From: Sulfurimonas sediminis | GTDB taxonomy: Bacteria; Campylobacterota; Campylobacteria; Campylobacterales; Sulfurimonadaceae | Assembly: GCF_014905115.1 (NCBI RefSeq) | Contig: NZ_CP041235.1 | Span: 1,798,001 to 1,862,000 of the forward strand | Length of the DNA: 64,000 nt | Direction: 5' to 3' | Shown: piece by piece, positions 36,180 to 44,942 of the stretch | Layout of the letters: each line of letters starts with the position of its first letter | Numbering within the stretch: position 1 is the first letter of the stretch | Notes under the pieces: model-generated | Told to the model about the DNA's origin: nothing | Database searches by the model: none | The model's input: only the letters and a program-made list of their open reading frames with translations | Translations under genes and position numbers: made by a program

Positions 36180-37172
36180 TCAATATATTTTATTTATCTG
36201 CACTAACTCAACATCTTTGAACAAAGCCTTTGATTCAGAGAGTGCCTGCAGTGTATTTTTATGTGGATGGCCTATCGCAATGGCACTGCCATGTGCCTTT
36301 GCAACTGCAATGGCTTTTTTTATCTGTTTTAAAATATAGGGCTTGTCCATGTGATGATCCAAAAAAACATCGCGTGCAACATATTTGAGTCCGAAATTTT
36401 TCAACACTTTGGGTGCCATTGTTTTTGCTGTTGTTCTGCTGTCTATAAAGCGTATGTGGTTTGCGTTTAAAGCAAAAACCAGTCTGTTCATGGCAATTTC
36501 ATTTGAGGTAAATTTGCTGCCGGTGTGATTGTTGATATAGGCGACTTTTGGAAACAGTTTTTTGATATCTTTTATTTTTGCGGAAATTTTTTGCTGAGAA
36601 TCATGTATGCGAAGAGTATGCGGTTCCTCAGCATTAAAGTGCATTGCTTCCATCGGTAAGTGCACCATATAAAACTTTTCATGTGCTGCAAGTTTCGCAG
36701 AGTCGGGCCTAGCTGCACGTGGTGGCAGAAAAGACATCGTAACATTGAGATGCAAACGTTTTACGGCTCTTACCTGTGATGCGGTCTGCATATCATCTAT
36801 GATGATGGCCAATTTCGGTTTGGATGTATAAACCTGCACTTTTTTCGGTTTTTGCTTTGGAGGATTTGCCAGGGTTTCATTATCTATTTCATGTGCGGCA
36901 GAAACATATGTTTTTGTCTCTTTTTTCAGGACCTCCTGCAGTCTTTTGTTGACACTTACAGCCGGTGCTTTTGGAATTGTTTGTACTGACTTGTGCTTTG
37001 TGGTCAGCTTTTCTTTTTTATGCGTTTTTCCATCATTCGCCCCAAAATAATACCCTGTAATTAAAGATATTAAAACAAGGGCTATCAGTGCTAAAAACCA
37101 TGCTGTATATTTTAATAAAGAAGAACCGGTTTTTTTCTTCGTTCTTCGTGTTCTTTTTTTTCTTTTTGCCAT
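36180..37172 (-). CDS. Divergent polysaccharide deacetylase (YibQ type), membrane-anchored
   Basis: A 330-residue protein. A basic N-terminus is followed by one membrane helix (about 24-46, YTAWFLALIALVLISLITGYYFG), a charged linker and, from about residue 120, a divergent polysaccharide-deacetylase barrel: LAIIIDDMQ, VTMSFLPPRAAR, MVHLPMEAMHF, YINNHTGSKF, FIDSRTTA and AIGHPHKNT. The domain would face the periplasm and may act on peptidoglycan or other envelope glycan; the exact reaction is unproven for this family. Its promoter region is next to the IS1-like insertion. Confidence 0.88.
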   Translation of the reverse strand: MAKRKKRTRRTKKKTGSSLLKYTAWFLALIALVLISLITGYYFGANDGKTHKKEKLTTKHKSVQTIPKAPAVSVNKRLQEVLKKETKTYVSAAHEIDNETLANPPKQKPKKVQVYTSKPKLAIIIDDMQTASQVRAVKRLHLNVTMSFLPPRAARPDSAKLAAHEKFYMVHLPMEAMHFNAEEPHTLRIHDSQQKISAKIKDIKKLFPKVAYINNHTGSKFTSNEIAMNRLVFALNANHIRFIDSRTTAKTMAPKVLKNFGLKYVARDVFLDHHMDKPYILKQIKKAIAVAKAHGSAIAIGHPHKNTLQALSESKALFKDVELVQINKIY

Positions 37173-37763
37173 CTACTCTTCATCTTAAACTTAAATTTAC
37201 TGAAACTATATCCTAAAAAAATAAAAATCTTAATTTTATTGCAGTTTGTCATAAAAAGCGGTACTGACTAAATAACCTTATTTACCAATATTTTTATTAA
37301 CAAAGAACCAGGCAAGTCTATTATCAAGCCACTCATAACTTCTGGCATGGGCTTTTGTTCTTCTAACAAGATAAGAGATTTTATCTCTTATCTGAGAATT
37401 AAGGTTTTCAATCACATTGGTTATTTTGGATTTCTCCATACTTGCTTTAGATCCATAAATCTTATCATAGGAGAAACAACCGTCACAGTATATTTTATCT
37501 GTAGACGGGAGTTGTTGATTAAACTCAAAAAGTGCTCCTGCATTTTTATATCTTGAGAGATGATAAAAATAGAAATATTTTCCATGTTGTGTAACAGCTA
37601 TAGATGCCCATAAATAGTATCTTTTTGCCTTTTTACCTATGAATGTATACAGTTCATCCATTATCATGTATGTAAAGACTACAGGTGCCGATTTGATTCT
37701 GTTCGCAAAGTCGATATAAAGATCTTTATATTCGTTGAGTTTTTTTTAAATGGTATTGTACTG

Positions 37764-39072
37764 TAGGTAAATCCCACGAAAAATAAAATAAATCTTAATC
37801 AATAGATTCAAAAGAACTGGAAGAAATATTGCTTAGACTCCTAAAACAAGGAGTTTACCATCAAATTAACACGCACAAAAGCCTTACTTGAATCGCTAAA
37901 AAGTATCCCAGACTATAGAGTAGATACAGGGAAGATAGAATATCCATTGCACGAAGTTCTTTTCATGACACTTTTTGCACTTATCAAAGGAAATACAACT
38001 TTTAAGGATATATTTTCATGGATGATATATAACAAAGACAATGCAATACTCAAAGAGATTTTTGATAAAGAAGAGATAACGATTCCTTCCAAATCAACAT
38101 ATCATCGTTTATTGATAAACACAGATAATAATGCTTTGGAAAAAGTATTTAGAGAGTTCTTTTTTCCATTCATTGCACAAGAAAATATTGCTATTGACGG
38201 GAAGTGGCTGAGAGGTAGCGACGTGAATGGTCAATACACACAGGAAAGACATAAAGCAATACTAAATATCTTGGATAAAGATATAAAAATAGTGTTTGCT
38301 CACAAGTTTTTAGATAAAAATAAGAGTAGCGAAATTACTGCACTCAAAGAGGTTTTAAACGATAATATTTTTAGCAATGAAGGACAGATATTTTCCTTTG
38401 ATGCACTGCTTACTCAATCAGAGATTCTCAACACTATTGATGAGCAAGGTAACAGATATATAGCAAAACTCAAAGATAACCAGAAACACCTCAAAGAGAA
38501 AGCTATAAAGACCATAGAAGAGTTTAATCAGCCTACAGATAGAGTTGATGATGAAGATAGCTATTTAACTGAAAACAACAAAAGAGTCTCTCGAAAAGTA
38601 GAAGTTTTTCAAAATAAAAGTGCTGATTTAGTTATGTATCATGAGAACTTTCAAAATATTCAATCACTCATTAAAGTGACGAAAACATTAACAAATGCAC
38701 AGACTGGTGAAGTTACAATTTCAACTCAATATTTAATGGCTAACTTTAAAACAACTGCAAAAGAGTTTCTTCAAAAGATACTGCAACATTGGAGAGTGGA
38801 AACATATCACTATCACTTAGATATGCTTACTGAAGAAGATGACCATATAGCATATAAAGAGCCTTTCTCTATAGCTATTCTTAGAAGTTTTACTGTTAAT
38901 CTTTATCAGTTGTTTTTAAATGAGAACAAAGATAAAAAGGTACTCCTAACCGGTAAAACTACAATGGCAGATATTAAAAGAAATGCTCTTTATCGTGATG
39001 ATTTTAGTGTTCAATTGATTGAATCAAACTATATTGATTAAGATTTGTTTTATTTTTCGTGGGATTTACCTA
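37764..39072 (+). mobile_element. Intact ISAs1-family insertion sequence, copy B
   Basis: The second 1309-bp copy has the same perfect ends (taggtaaatcccacg and cgtgggatttaccta) as the copy at 22678-23986, and the same orientation. A 9-bp direct repeat attgtactg flanks it (37755-37763 and 39073-39081). It sits inside the IS1-like transposase. The encoded transposases are identical, so the two copies are recent. Confidence 0.92.
37860..39041 (+). CDS. ISAs1-family transposase, second copy, probable ATC start
   Basis: Identical in protein sequence to the copy at 22774. The same AAGGAG (37848-37853) lies 6 nt before ATC at 37860, with no ATG, GTG or TTG before TTG 37947. The complete catalytic motifs, intact ends and target duplication suggest this copy is still functional. 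Confidence 0.75.
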   Translation: MKLTRTKALLESLKSIPDYRVDTGKIEYPLHEVLFMTLFALIKGNTTFKDIFSWMIYNKDNAILKEIFDKEEITIPSKSTYHRLLINTDNNALEKVFREFFFPFIAQENIAIDGKWLRGSDVNGQYTQERHKAILNILDKDIKIVFAHKFLDKNKSSEITALKEVLNDNIFSNEGQIFSFDALLTQSEILNTIDEQGNRYIAKLKDNQKHLKEKAIKTIEEFNQPTDRVDDEDSYLTENNKRVSRKVEVFQNKSADLVMYHENFQNIQSLIKVTKTLTNAQTGEVTISTQYLMANFKTTAKEFLQKILQHWRVETYHYHLDMLTEEDDHIAYKEPFSIAILRSFTVNLYQLFLNENKDKKVLLTGKTTMADIKRNALYRDDFSVQLIESNYID

Positions 39073-39320
39073 ATTGTACTGTACGTAAGTGCACTCCTAG
39101 TGCTCTTGCTATCTTCCTTTGTTCCATCTTCTCTTCAAAGAGTTTATATATAAGTTCTATCTGCTCTTGTGTTAATCGTTTATATGGTCTGTATTTTCTT
39201 TCACTCTCTTTTACTGCCATGATAAAATCCTTCTTTATGAATTTTATCTTTTTAAGCAATTTCTGTTCTAATTAGTCAGTGCCTAAAAAGCATATGTGCT
39301 TTTTTTAAGCAAAACTTATG

Positions 39321-39430
39321 TATAATTTCGGGTTCCTTTCTCTTTGTAATGTCAGAATTGACACTATATTCAGATCCGAAAGGGAAACAAAAGCCTAGAA
39401 TTAGGCAATACCAAGAGGAGATCATACTAT
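39321..39430 (+). promoter_or_regulatory. rpsF operon promoter and leader
   Basis: TATGTATAAT gives an extended -10 box (TATAAT 39321-39326). The leader of about 100 nt then includes paired stretches such as tcggg/ccgaa and the segment cagatccgaaagggaaac. Leaders of rpsF-rpsR operons often bind the S6:S18 complex through a CCG-containing bulge for feedback control; the CCGA here is a candidate, unproven. AGAGGAG precedes the rpsF ATG. Confidence 0.5.
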
Positions 39431-39928
39431 ATGAGACACTACGAAAACCTAGTAATCGTAAAACCTACTTTTACTGCAGAAGAAATCCAGGCCAGCGTCA
39501 AAGCAGTTGAAGAAGTTATTACTTCAAACGGTGGAGAAATTGCAGCGACAAACGCTATGGGAATGAGAAAATTAGCATACCCAATTGAAAAAAACGAACG
39601 TGGTTACTACTATGTAATCTACTACTCAGTAGCACCTGCTGCAATCGCTGAAATTGAAAGACGTTTCCGTATCAACGAAGACCTTTTAAGATTTATAACG
39701 ATCAAATATGATTCAAACCGTGAAATAAAAGCATGGAATGAACTCGTAAAAAAAGCAAACAAAGCATCTGAAGCTCCAAAAGCAGAAGAAGCTCCTGCAA
39801 CTGAGACTCCTGTAGCTGAAGCACAAGCAGAAGAAGCTCCAAAAGCAGAAGAAGCTCCAAAAGCAGAAGAAGCTCCAAAAGCAGAAGAAGCAACAGAAGC
39901 TCCGGCAACAGAAGCAGCAGCTGAGTAA
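39431..39928 (+). CDS. rpsF: 30S ribosomal protein S6
   Basis: A 165-residue S6. The first ~105 residues are the ferredoxin-like ribosomal domain (MRHYENLVIVKPTFT; NAMGMRKLAYPIEKNERGYYY; RFRINEDLLRFI). The last ~60 are a low-complexity acidic tail built of repeats of EAPKAEEAPK type, with a perfect 15-bp DNA period at about 39835-39890. S6 binds 16S rRNA with S18, encoded two genes downstream. Confidence 0.96.
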   Translation: MRHYENLVIVKPTFTAEEIQASVKAVEEVITSNGGEIAATNAMGMRKLAYPIEKNERGYYYVIYYSVAPAAIAEIERRFRINEDLLRFITIKYDSNREIKAWNELVKKANKASEAPKAEEAPATETPVAEAQAEEAPKAEEAPKAEEAPKAEEATEAPATEAAAE

Positions 39929-39958
39929 TAGCATTCGCTATAAAATGAAGGAAAACTT

Positions 39959-40519
39959 ATGTTCAATAAAATAATTTTAGTTGGTAACTTGACACGCGAT
40001 ATCGAGCTTAGATACTCTCAAGGGGGAATGGGAATTGCAAAGACTGCAATTGCTACAAGCCGTAAATTCACCAGTAATGGAGAAAAGAAAGAGGAAGTCT
40101 GTTTTGTAGATATCACATTCTTTGGAAGAAGTGCCGAAGTTGCAAACCAATACCTCAGAAAAGGAAGTAAGATTCTTGTCGAGGGAAGATTAAACTTTGA
40201 ACAGTGGGTTGACCAAAATGGACAAAAAAGATCGAAACATTCTGTTATTGTAGAAACTATGCAAATGCTTGATTCCAAAGGTGACAACCAAGGTGGCGGT
40301 TATAATGCACCGGCACAAAACAGTGGATATAACGCACCAGCTCAGGGAGAACCGCAAGGGTATCAACAGCCGCCTGCGCAACAACAGCAGCAAAGTTACC
40401 AGGCACCACAGCAGCAAAATAGTTACAATAACAATCAAGCAGCGTCCCAGAGTCGTGAAATGCCAAGTAGCAACTCTATTCCTGAAATTGATATAGATGA
40501 AGATGAAATTCCGTTTTAG
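39959..40519 (+). CDS. ssb: Single-stranded DNA-binding protein
   Basis: A 186-residue SSB: OB-fold from 1 to about 105 ([32 protein letters not shown]), a glutamine/asparagine/proline-rich linker (about 110-170), and the conserved acidic tip ending DIDEDEIPF that recruits partner proteins. It lies between rpsF and rpsR, the classic replication-translation operon order. Confidence 0.97.
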   Translation: MFNKIILVGNLTRDIELRYSQGGMGIAKTAIATSRKFTSNGEKKEEVCFVDITFFGRSAEVANQYLRKGSKILVEGRLNFEQWVDQNGQKRSKHSVIVETMQMLDSKGDNQGGGYNAPAQNSGYNAPAQGEPQGYQQPPAQQQQQSYQAPQQQNSYNNNQAASQSREMPSSNSIPEIDIDEDEIPF

Positions 40520-40545
40520 AAAAAAATAGATACAAAGGGTATACC

Positions 40546-40809
40546 ATGTCAGAAAAAAGAAAATACAAAAAAAGATATTGTAAATACTGTGAAGCAAAAG
40601 TTGACTTCATGGATTACAAAGAAGTAGCAAGTTTACGTTTTTCATTATCAGAAAGATACAAAATTATGCCACGTCGTTTAACAGGAAACTGTAAACGTCA
40701 CCAAGATATGATTACTGTAGTAATCAAACGTGCTCGTGCAGCAGCTTTAGTTCCTTATACTGTAAGCCGTAAGCAAGTTGTAACTGCGCCATTTGAAAAC
40801 CTGAAATAG
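40546..40809 (+). CDS. rpsR: 30S ribosomal protein S18
   Basis: An 87-residue basic protein with the S18 core ([37 protein letters not shown] in the form [15 protein letters not shown]) that partners S6 in the 30S platform. The KYCKYCE cysteines may bind zinc, as in many S18 proteins. It is 26 nt downstream of ssb. Confidence 0.96.
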   Translation: MSEKRKYKKRYCKYCEAKVDFMDYKEVASLRFSLSERYKIMPRRLTGNCKRHQDMITVVIKRARAAALVPYTVSRKQVVTAPFENLK

Positions 40810-40815
40810 GTTTTC

Positions 40816-40831
40816 TGGTGCTTTTGCACCA
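40816..40831 (+). terminator. Hairpin after rpsR
   Basis: tggtgc-tttt-gcacca forms a 6-bp stem 7 nt after the rpsR stop. No U tract follows, so it may be an mRNA-end stabilising hairpin or a weak terminator. Confidence 0.35.
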
Positions 40832-40907
40832 CATCATCCCCTAAACTTTTCCGACAAACACCACTTAGGAATATTTATTGCTACAGTTTATCTAAAAAAG
40901 CAGTCCT

Positions 40908-42644
40908 ATGAAACTAACTTTACTTATTTTACTACTATTTTATAATTTTTTGCTTCATGCAAAAACATCTGATGATTTTGCACTCATTATTCATAAACCT
41001 TTTCAGTCAGGCTTAGTTGATATCACCCAAAATTACGATGGAACCTTAAGTGTTCTTGGTTTTACATATGATTTCAAAAAGCAAGGTTTGCATGCCAACA
41101 AAACATATAATGATCCTTTTGCATACCTGCAGAGCCTTTCAAATAAATACGGTGCCAAAATAAACCTTATCAGAGTGAATGACAAAGCACAAATCATACA
41201 GTCAAAAATCATTCCTCTTACACAATTTGCAAAACCGGCCTCCTTTGTAAAAACACCCACAAATGGATATATTATAGGTGGATACACAATGGGTGGTTCA
41301 CAACTCTTGGTATTACTCGATGCTGCTTTGCATCTACAGCGATCAGTCTCCTTTGGGACTAAAAATAATAATACAATACATAAACTTGTTGCCTTAAAAG
41401 ACGGCGAAGTATTAGCAATAGGCACCTCTTTTACTTCCAGGTCAACACAAGACAATATGTTCCAAACCGGTTTGGGCAACGATGATGTATGTATAAGCAG
41501 GTTTGACAAAGATGCAAATCTGCTGTGGACGAAAAAATACGGCACACAGTATGATGATCAGGGAATAGATGCTGCAGAAGCCGATGACGGTTCAATAATA
41601 GTTCTCAGCACAACACATACAAAAATGAAAACAGCTGTGAACATCTCAAGATTAACCCAGAACGGCGATAACATATGGCTCAAAGAGATTCCGGGCAATG
41701 GCTTCAATGAACCTGTAAGTTTACTCAGACTGAAAGATCAAAATTTTGTCATATCTTTAGTCAAAACAGATGCCATGCACAAAAAGCAAATACGCCTTGT
41801 AAAGTTTGACATCTATAAAAACATCTTGATTGACAGTGAAATCAGTACAACATACTCAAGCCAAATCAACGATCTCAGGGAGTTCAGTGACGGCACATTG
41901 ATTGGCGTTGGCTTTGTTCAAGACACTTCCAACACTGATGGTCTGGCAATGATAATAAGTAAAAATCTGAAACTTTTAAAACAGGAACATTACGGAGGAC
42001 AAAATTATGATGTTTTTAACAAAGCTGTCATTTTAGCAAACTCCCAGATAGGTGTAGCCGGTATACATACAGACGAAAATTCCAATGAAAACAATATGTG
42101 GATTCTCAAGCTCAACAAGGATGCTACAATTGCTCAGATTGCAATAGACACACTGGATTTCTACACGCAGCTGCGTCAGTTGTTTCAAAAAGAAATAGAG
42201 ACTAAAAAAGTTATCATAAAAAAAGATTTAACTATTGAATTTGCTGCTAAAAATCTTTATTTTAAGGCAGGAGAGTACAAACTTGACAAACAGCAAAAAA
42301 AGTTTTTTAGAGAATTTTTTACAAAACTGGTGAATTTTTTATACACACATAGAATGCAGGTAAAAACTTTAGAGATCAACGGACATACTTCCAGCGAGTG
42401 GGAAAACAGTACTTTTTCAGAGAGATTTTTAAACAATGAGGATCTCTCTATGAAACGCTCCTATGAAGCGTTCAGGTCCCTCTTCTTGGTGCAGGATCCC
42501 ACAAAACAAAAATATTTAACGCATATTTTAAAGGGGAGTGGTCTTAACTACAGAAATAGGATTATAAGTGATCACAGAGAGAATAAAGAAAAATCAAGAA
42601 GAGTCAGTTTAAAAATCATTTTAAACAAGCACTCTCGTCATTAA
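40908..42644 (+). CDS. Exported protein with beta-propeller-like repeats and OmpA-like C-terminus
   Basis: A 578-residue protein with a signal peptide (first ~18 residues, LTLLILLLFYNFLLHAKT). Residues ~20-420 hold repeated units of the form G-T-x2-x-D-D-x-G, for example TKKYGTQYDDQGIDAAEADDGSIIV, resembling beta-propeller repeats. Residues ~440-575 look like an OmpA-type peptidoglycan-binding domain (YFKAGEYKLDKQQKKF, LEINGHTSSEWEN, RRVSLKI). It is likely a periplasmic or outer-membrane-associated protein; function unknown. Its stop overlaps the next convergent gene by 4 nt. Confidence 0.75.
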   Translation: MKLTLLILLLFYNFLLHAKTSDDFALIIHKPFQSGLVDITQNYDGTLSVLGFTYDFKKQGLHANKTYNDPFAYLQSLSNKYGAKINLIRVNDKAQIIQSKIIPLTQFAKPASFVKTPTNGYIIGGYTMGGSQLLVLLDAALHLQRSVSFGTKNNNTIHKLVALKDGEVLAIGTSFTSRSTQDNMFQTGLGNDDVCISRFDKDANLLWTKKYGTQYDDQGIDAAEADDGSIIVLSTTHTKMKTAVNISRLTQNGDNIWLKEIPGNGFNEPVSLLRLKDQNFVISLVKTDAMHKKQIRLVKFDIYKNILIDSEISTTYSSQINDLREFSDGTLIGVGFVQDTSNTDGLAMIISKNLKLLKQEHYGGQNYDVFNKAVILANSQIGVAGIHTDENSNENNMWILKLNKDATIAQIAIDTLDFYTQLRQLFQKEIETKKVIIKKDLTIEFAAKNLYFKAGEYKLDKQQKKFFREFFTKLVNFLYTHRMQVKTLEINGHTSSEWENSTFSERFLNNEDLSMKRSYEAFRSLFLVQDPTKQKYLTHILKGSGLNYRNRIISDHRENKEKSRRVSLKIILNKHSRH

Positions 42645-42979
42645 CCACAGGTCGGGACTTCACCGTCTGCTGCATATTTCCAAACAAAATCATAAAGATT
42701 TTTTACATCTTTTTCTTTCATTTTCTTGATTTTTTTCACGCCATGAGGACAAATTTTCATCCATTCTTCTTGAAGTTTTCCAGACTCTTTTAAAGAAGTC
42801 CAACCTTTACGGTCATGTTTTATCGCAAATACAGCTCCATTTTTCAGTCCGTCTTTCTTACAGATCTTCAGCTTTTTTAAATAAAATCTTTGCCCCTTGC
42901 TTGCATCAGCTGTTGCACTTGTTGTAAAAACTGACCCGGCCACTGCAGCAGCTAATAATAATGAAGTCATTTTTTTCAT
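42641..42979 (-). CDS. Small exported protein of unknown function
   Basis: A 112-residue basic protein with a clear signal peptide (MTSLLLAAAVAGSVFTTSATA, cut after about residue 24). The mature part has three cysteines, in KLKICKKDG, MKICPHG and VPTCG at the very end, and many lysines. There is no CxxCH, so it does not bind heme covalently. Not recognised beyond being a periplasmic small protein. Confidence 0.75.
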   Translation of the reverse strand: MKKMTSLLLAAAVAGSVFTTSATADASKGQRFYLKKLKICKKDGLKNGAVFAIKHDRKGWTSLKESGKLQEEWMKICPHGVKKIKKMKEKDVKNLYDFVWKYAADGEVPTCG

Positions 42980-43045
42980 TTACTTTCCTTTACATGTTAT
43001 AACATTGTGATATGTTACTAGCATCTTCATAAATTATAGATTAAT

Positions 43046-43345
43046 CTATACTCTAAAACTGAGCCTGGTTTTATCCTGAATTAACTTTTTATAGAGCTTG
43101 AATTTTGCTTTTTCCAACTCTTCATCAGTATATGCGAACTCTTTTTTAATTCTCCCTTGAGCAATCCCTGCCGTGTCCATTGCAAAAAGTTTCAGCTCTT
43201 TTTTTGTCAATTTTGCCTTGAGTGCCGCATAAAGCTCTTTGTCATCTTCTATCAGGTCTACAGTATCAAGTTTACAAAACTCTGCAAGTTTTTCTCTAAA
43301 ACTGTTGTCATCATGATACTGTCTCCACACTGTACTCTCTAGCAT
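43046..43345 (-). CDS. Conserved small cytoplasmic protein of unknown function
   Basis: A 99-residue helical, charged protein (LTKKELKLFAMDTAGIAQGRI; EELEKAKFKLYKKLIQDK) without signal peptide or recognisable catalytic residues. Its start overlaps the end of serB by 7 nt, so the two are probably co-translated. Function unknown. Confidence 0.7.
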   Translation of the reverse strand: MLESTVWRQYHDDNSFREKLAEFCKLDTVDLIEDDKELYAALKAKLTKKELKLFAMDTAGIAQGRIKKEFAYTDEELEKAKFKLYKKLIQDKTRLSFRV

Positions 43346-43968
43346 TGTATTTCCTTTAATATTTGTGTTAAATCTTTTGTTTCTATTATTATATTTGCTT
43401 CACGTTTTAAAATGTCTCTTGCGCAAAAAGCAATCCGAGTCCCTGCATGGGCAAACATTGAAAGGTCATTTGCACCGTCACCGCAAACCAATGTCTCTTC
43501 TTCGTTGATACCCAAAATATTTTGAAGTCTTACCAACATATCTCCCTTTGAGAAATTAAACATCATGTCGCCACCGACAAGTCCGGTAAGCTTTCCGTTC
43601 TTTACATGTAAAGCATTGGAAAAATCAGCATCATATCCTAAAATATCTTTTGCATATGAAGTAGCTGTTCTGAAACCGCCACTGAAACAGACAACCTTCA
43701 TTCCTCTGTTTTTCAACTCTGCTATTGTCTCACGTGCTCCTGGCATATAAGGTAAATTGTGGGCTATTTTTTCAACAACTGTATAATCCAGCCCTTTTAA
43801 GAGCCCTACTCTTTGTTGCAAGGACTCAAAAAAATCAAGTCTTCCGCTCATGGCCTCTTCTGTGATACGCGCAACCTCTTCGCCTATCCCGAGTTCCTCC
43901 GCAAAAAAATCAATTGTTTCACCGTCCATTAATGTAGAATCAAAGTCAAATACTGCAAGTTTTAGCAT
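43339..43968 (-). CDS. serB: Phosphoserine phosphatase
   Basis: A 209-residue HAD-family enzyme that dephosphorylates phosphoserine in the last step of serine synthesis. The motifs are FDFDSTL (Asp8 nucleophile and Asp10), VVCFSGGF (Ser/Thr motif) and CGDGANDLSM (metal-binding Asp residues). The short form lacks the ACT domains of some SerB proteins. Confidence 0.93.
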   Translation of the reverse strand: MLKLAVFDFDSTLMDGETIDFFAEELGIGEEVARITEEAMSGRLDFFESLQQRVGLLKGLDYTVVEKIAHNLPYMPGARETIAELKNRGMKVVCFSGGFRTATSYAKDILGYDADFSNALHVKNGKLTGLVGGDMMFNFSKGDMLVRLQNILGINEEETLVCGDGANDLSMFAHAGTRIAFCARDILKREANIIIETKDLTQILKEIQC

Positions 43969-44022
43969 AAATTTTCTCTCTTTTGTATATAATATCGCAA
44001 TTATAGCGAATTAGGATTTTTT

Positions 44023-44934
44023 TTGTTTGACACACTGATACATAAATTAAAAAACGACAGATATATTACTCTCGAAACTACACCCGGACATTCGGCAACT
44101 TTTACACCGACCATAGACAAAATAGAAACACTCGGGCTTGCAGATTTAGTCGATGGATTTTCCACAACAGACAACCCTTTGGCAAAACTCAAGTACAATG
44201 CTCTTTTTGCCGCCAAACTGCTTCAGGAAAGATTTAAAAAACCGGTCATAGCGACCATGAGCATGAGAGACAGAAACAAAATTGCGCTGCAGTCTGATCT
44301 TTTAGGTGCAAATGAATTTGACATCAGAGCGATTTTAGCACTCACAGGGGACCCTGCCACCATCTCTGACCAACCCAATACAAAAGGTGTTTTTGAAGGT
44401 GACAGCTCTTTACTCCTGGACATCATTGCTGCTTTAAACTCCGGTATGGATTATGCAGCAAAACCTTTTAATGTTACACCAAAGCAGATACATCCCTTTG
44501 CAGTTGTCAACTCCTATGCAAAAAACCCAAAAACACTCCAAAAAAAGATGCAAAAGAAAATCAAACACGGAGCAGTAGGCATCATAACACAACCGGTATA
44601 TGATGTTGAAAATGCAAAACAGCTTTTGGAACTCAAAGAAAAAGCAAACAAAGAGTGTTGCCGTGAAAATAAAAACGCAGAACTTATTTTGGGAGTTTTT
44701 CCTATCACGAAGCTGCGCACTGCACAGTTTTTGTCATCCCATGTACCGGGAATCAACGTCCCTCCCTGCTGGATAGACAAACTCCGAGAGGCCAATACAA
44801 AAGGTGCAGAGGAGGAGTATAAAGTGGGATTTGAGCTTAGTAAAAAACTCTTTGAAGAGCTCAAACAACTCCATCCGAAAATTCACCTGATGACAGCGAA
44901 CCAGTTTCAAATAGCCAAAGATATATTAGTATAA
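44023..44934 (+). CDS. metF: Methylenetetrahydrofolate reductase
   Basis: A 303-residue FAD-dependent reductase giving 5-methyl-THF for methionine synthesis. Recognisable segments are [17 protein letters not shown] near the N-terminus, [40 protein letters not shown] and [15 protein letters not shown]. The start is a TTG at 44023 preceded by AGGA at ~8 nt; no nearby ATG is in frame. serS begins 8 nt after its stop. Confidence 0.92.
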   Translation: MFDTLIHKLKNDRYITLETTPGHSATFTPTIDKIETLGLADLVDGFSTTDNPLAKLKYNALFAAKLLQERFKKPVIATMSMRDRNKIALQSDLLGANEFDIRAILALTGDPATISDQPNTKGVFEGDSSLLLDIIAALNSGMDYAAKPFNVTPKQIHPFAVVNSYAKNPKTLQKKMQKKIKHGAVGIITQPVYDVENAKQLLELKEKANKECCRENKNAELILGVFPITKLRTAQFLSSHVPGINVPPCWIDKLREANTKGAEEEYKVGFELSKKLFEELKQLHPKIHLMTANQFQIAKDILV

Positions 44935-44942
44935 GGATAAAA

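Larger units (their letters stand above)
37278..39220 (-). pseudogene. IS1-like transposase, disrupted
   Basis: The N-terminal part, from an ATG at 39220 (MAVKESERKYRPYKRLTQ, then a helix-turn-helix ending ALGVHLRTVQ), is cut by the ISAs1-family element. It resumes at 37763 with YHLKK, and then through a run of eight A residues must change frame to read LNEYKDLYIDFANRIKSAPVV and the catalytic ORF at 37667-37278 (MDELYTFIGKKAKRYYLW, IYCDGCFSYDKIYG, NVIENLNSQIRDKISYLVRR). The A8 run is a likely frameshift or slippage site, as IS1 elements join two ORFs by frameshifting. The insertion makes the gene inactive. Confidence 0.72.
37260..39283 (-). mobile_element. IS1-like insertion sequence, interrupted by an ISAs1-family element
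   Basis: Terminal inverted repeats ggtactgactaaat (37260-37273) and aattagtcagtgcc (39270-39283) delimit the element, which is flanked by the 8-bp direct repeat taaaaagc (37252-37259 and 39284-39291). Removing the inner 1309-bp element and one 9-bp duplication leaves about 706 bp, a normal IS1 size. The target lies in a short palindrome (taaaaagca-tatg-tgctttttt) just upstream of the rpsF promoter. Family assignment rests on size, target repeat and transposase motifs. Confidence 0.72.

Noticed and set aside
37667-37763. Programmed -1 frameshift at the A8 run of the IS1-like transposase
   Set aside because: A -1 shift gives the wrong frame here; +1 or -2 is needed, so slippage or mutation is as likely.
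39622-39966. 114-codon minus-strand ORF over rpsF
   Set aside because: Product of the tandem repeat in rpsF read on the other strand; alanine/serine low-complexity.
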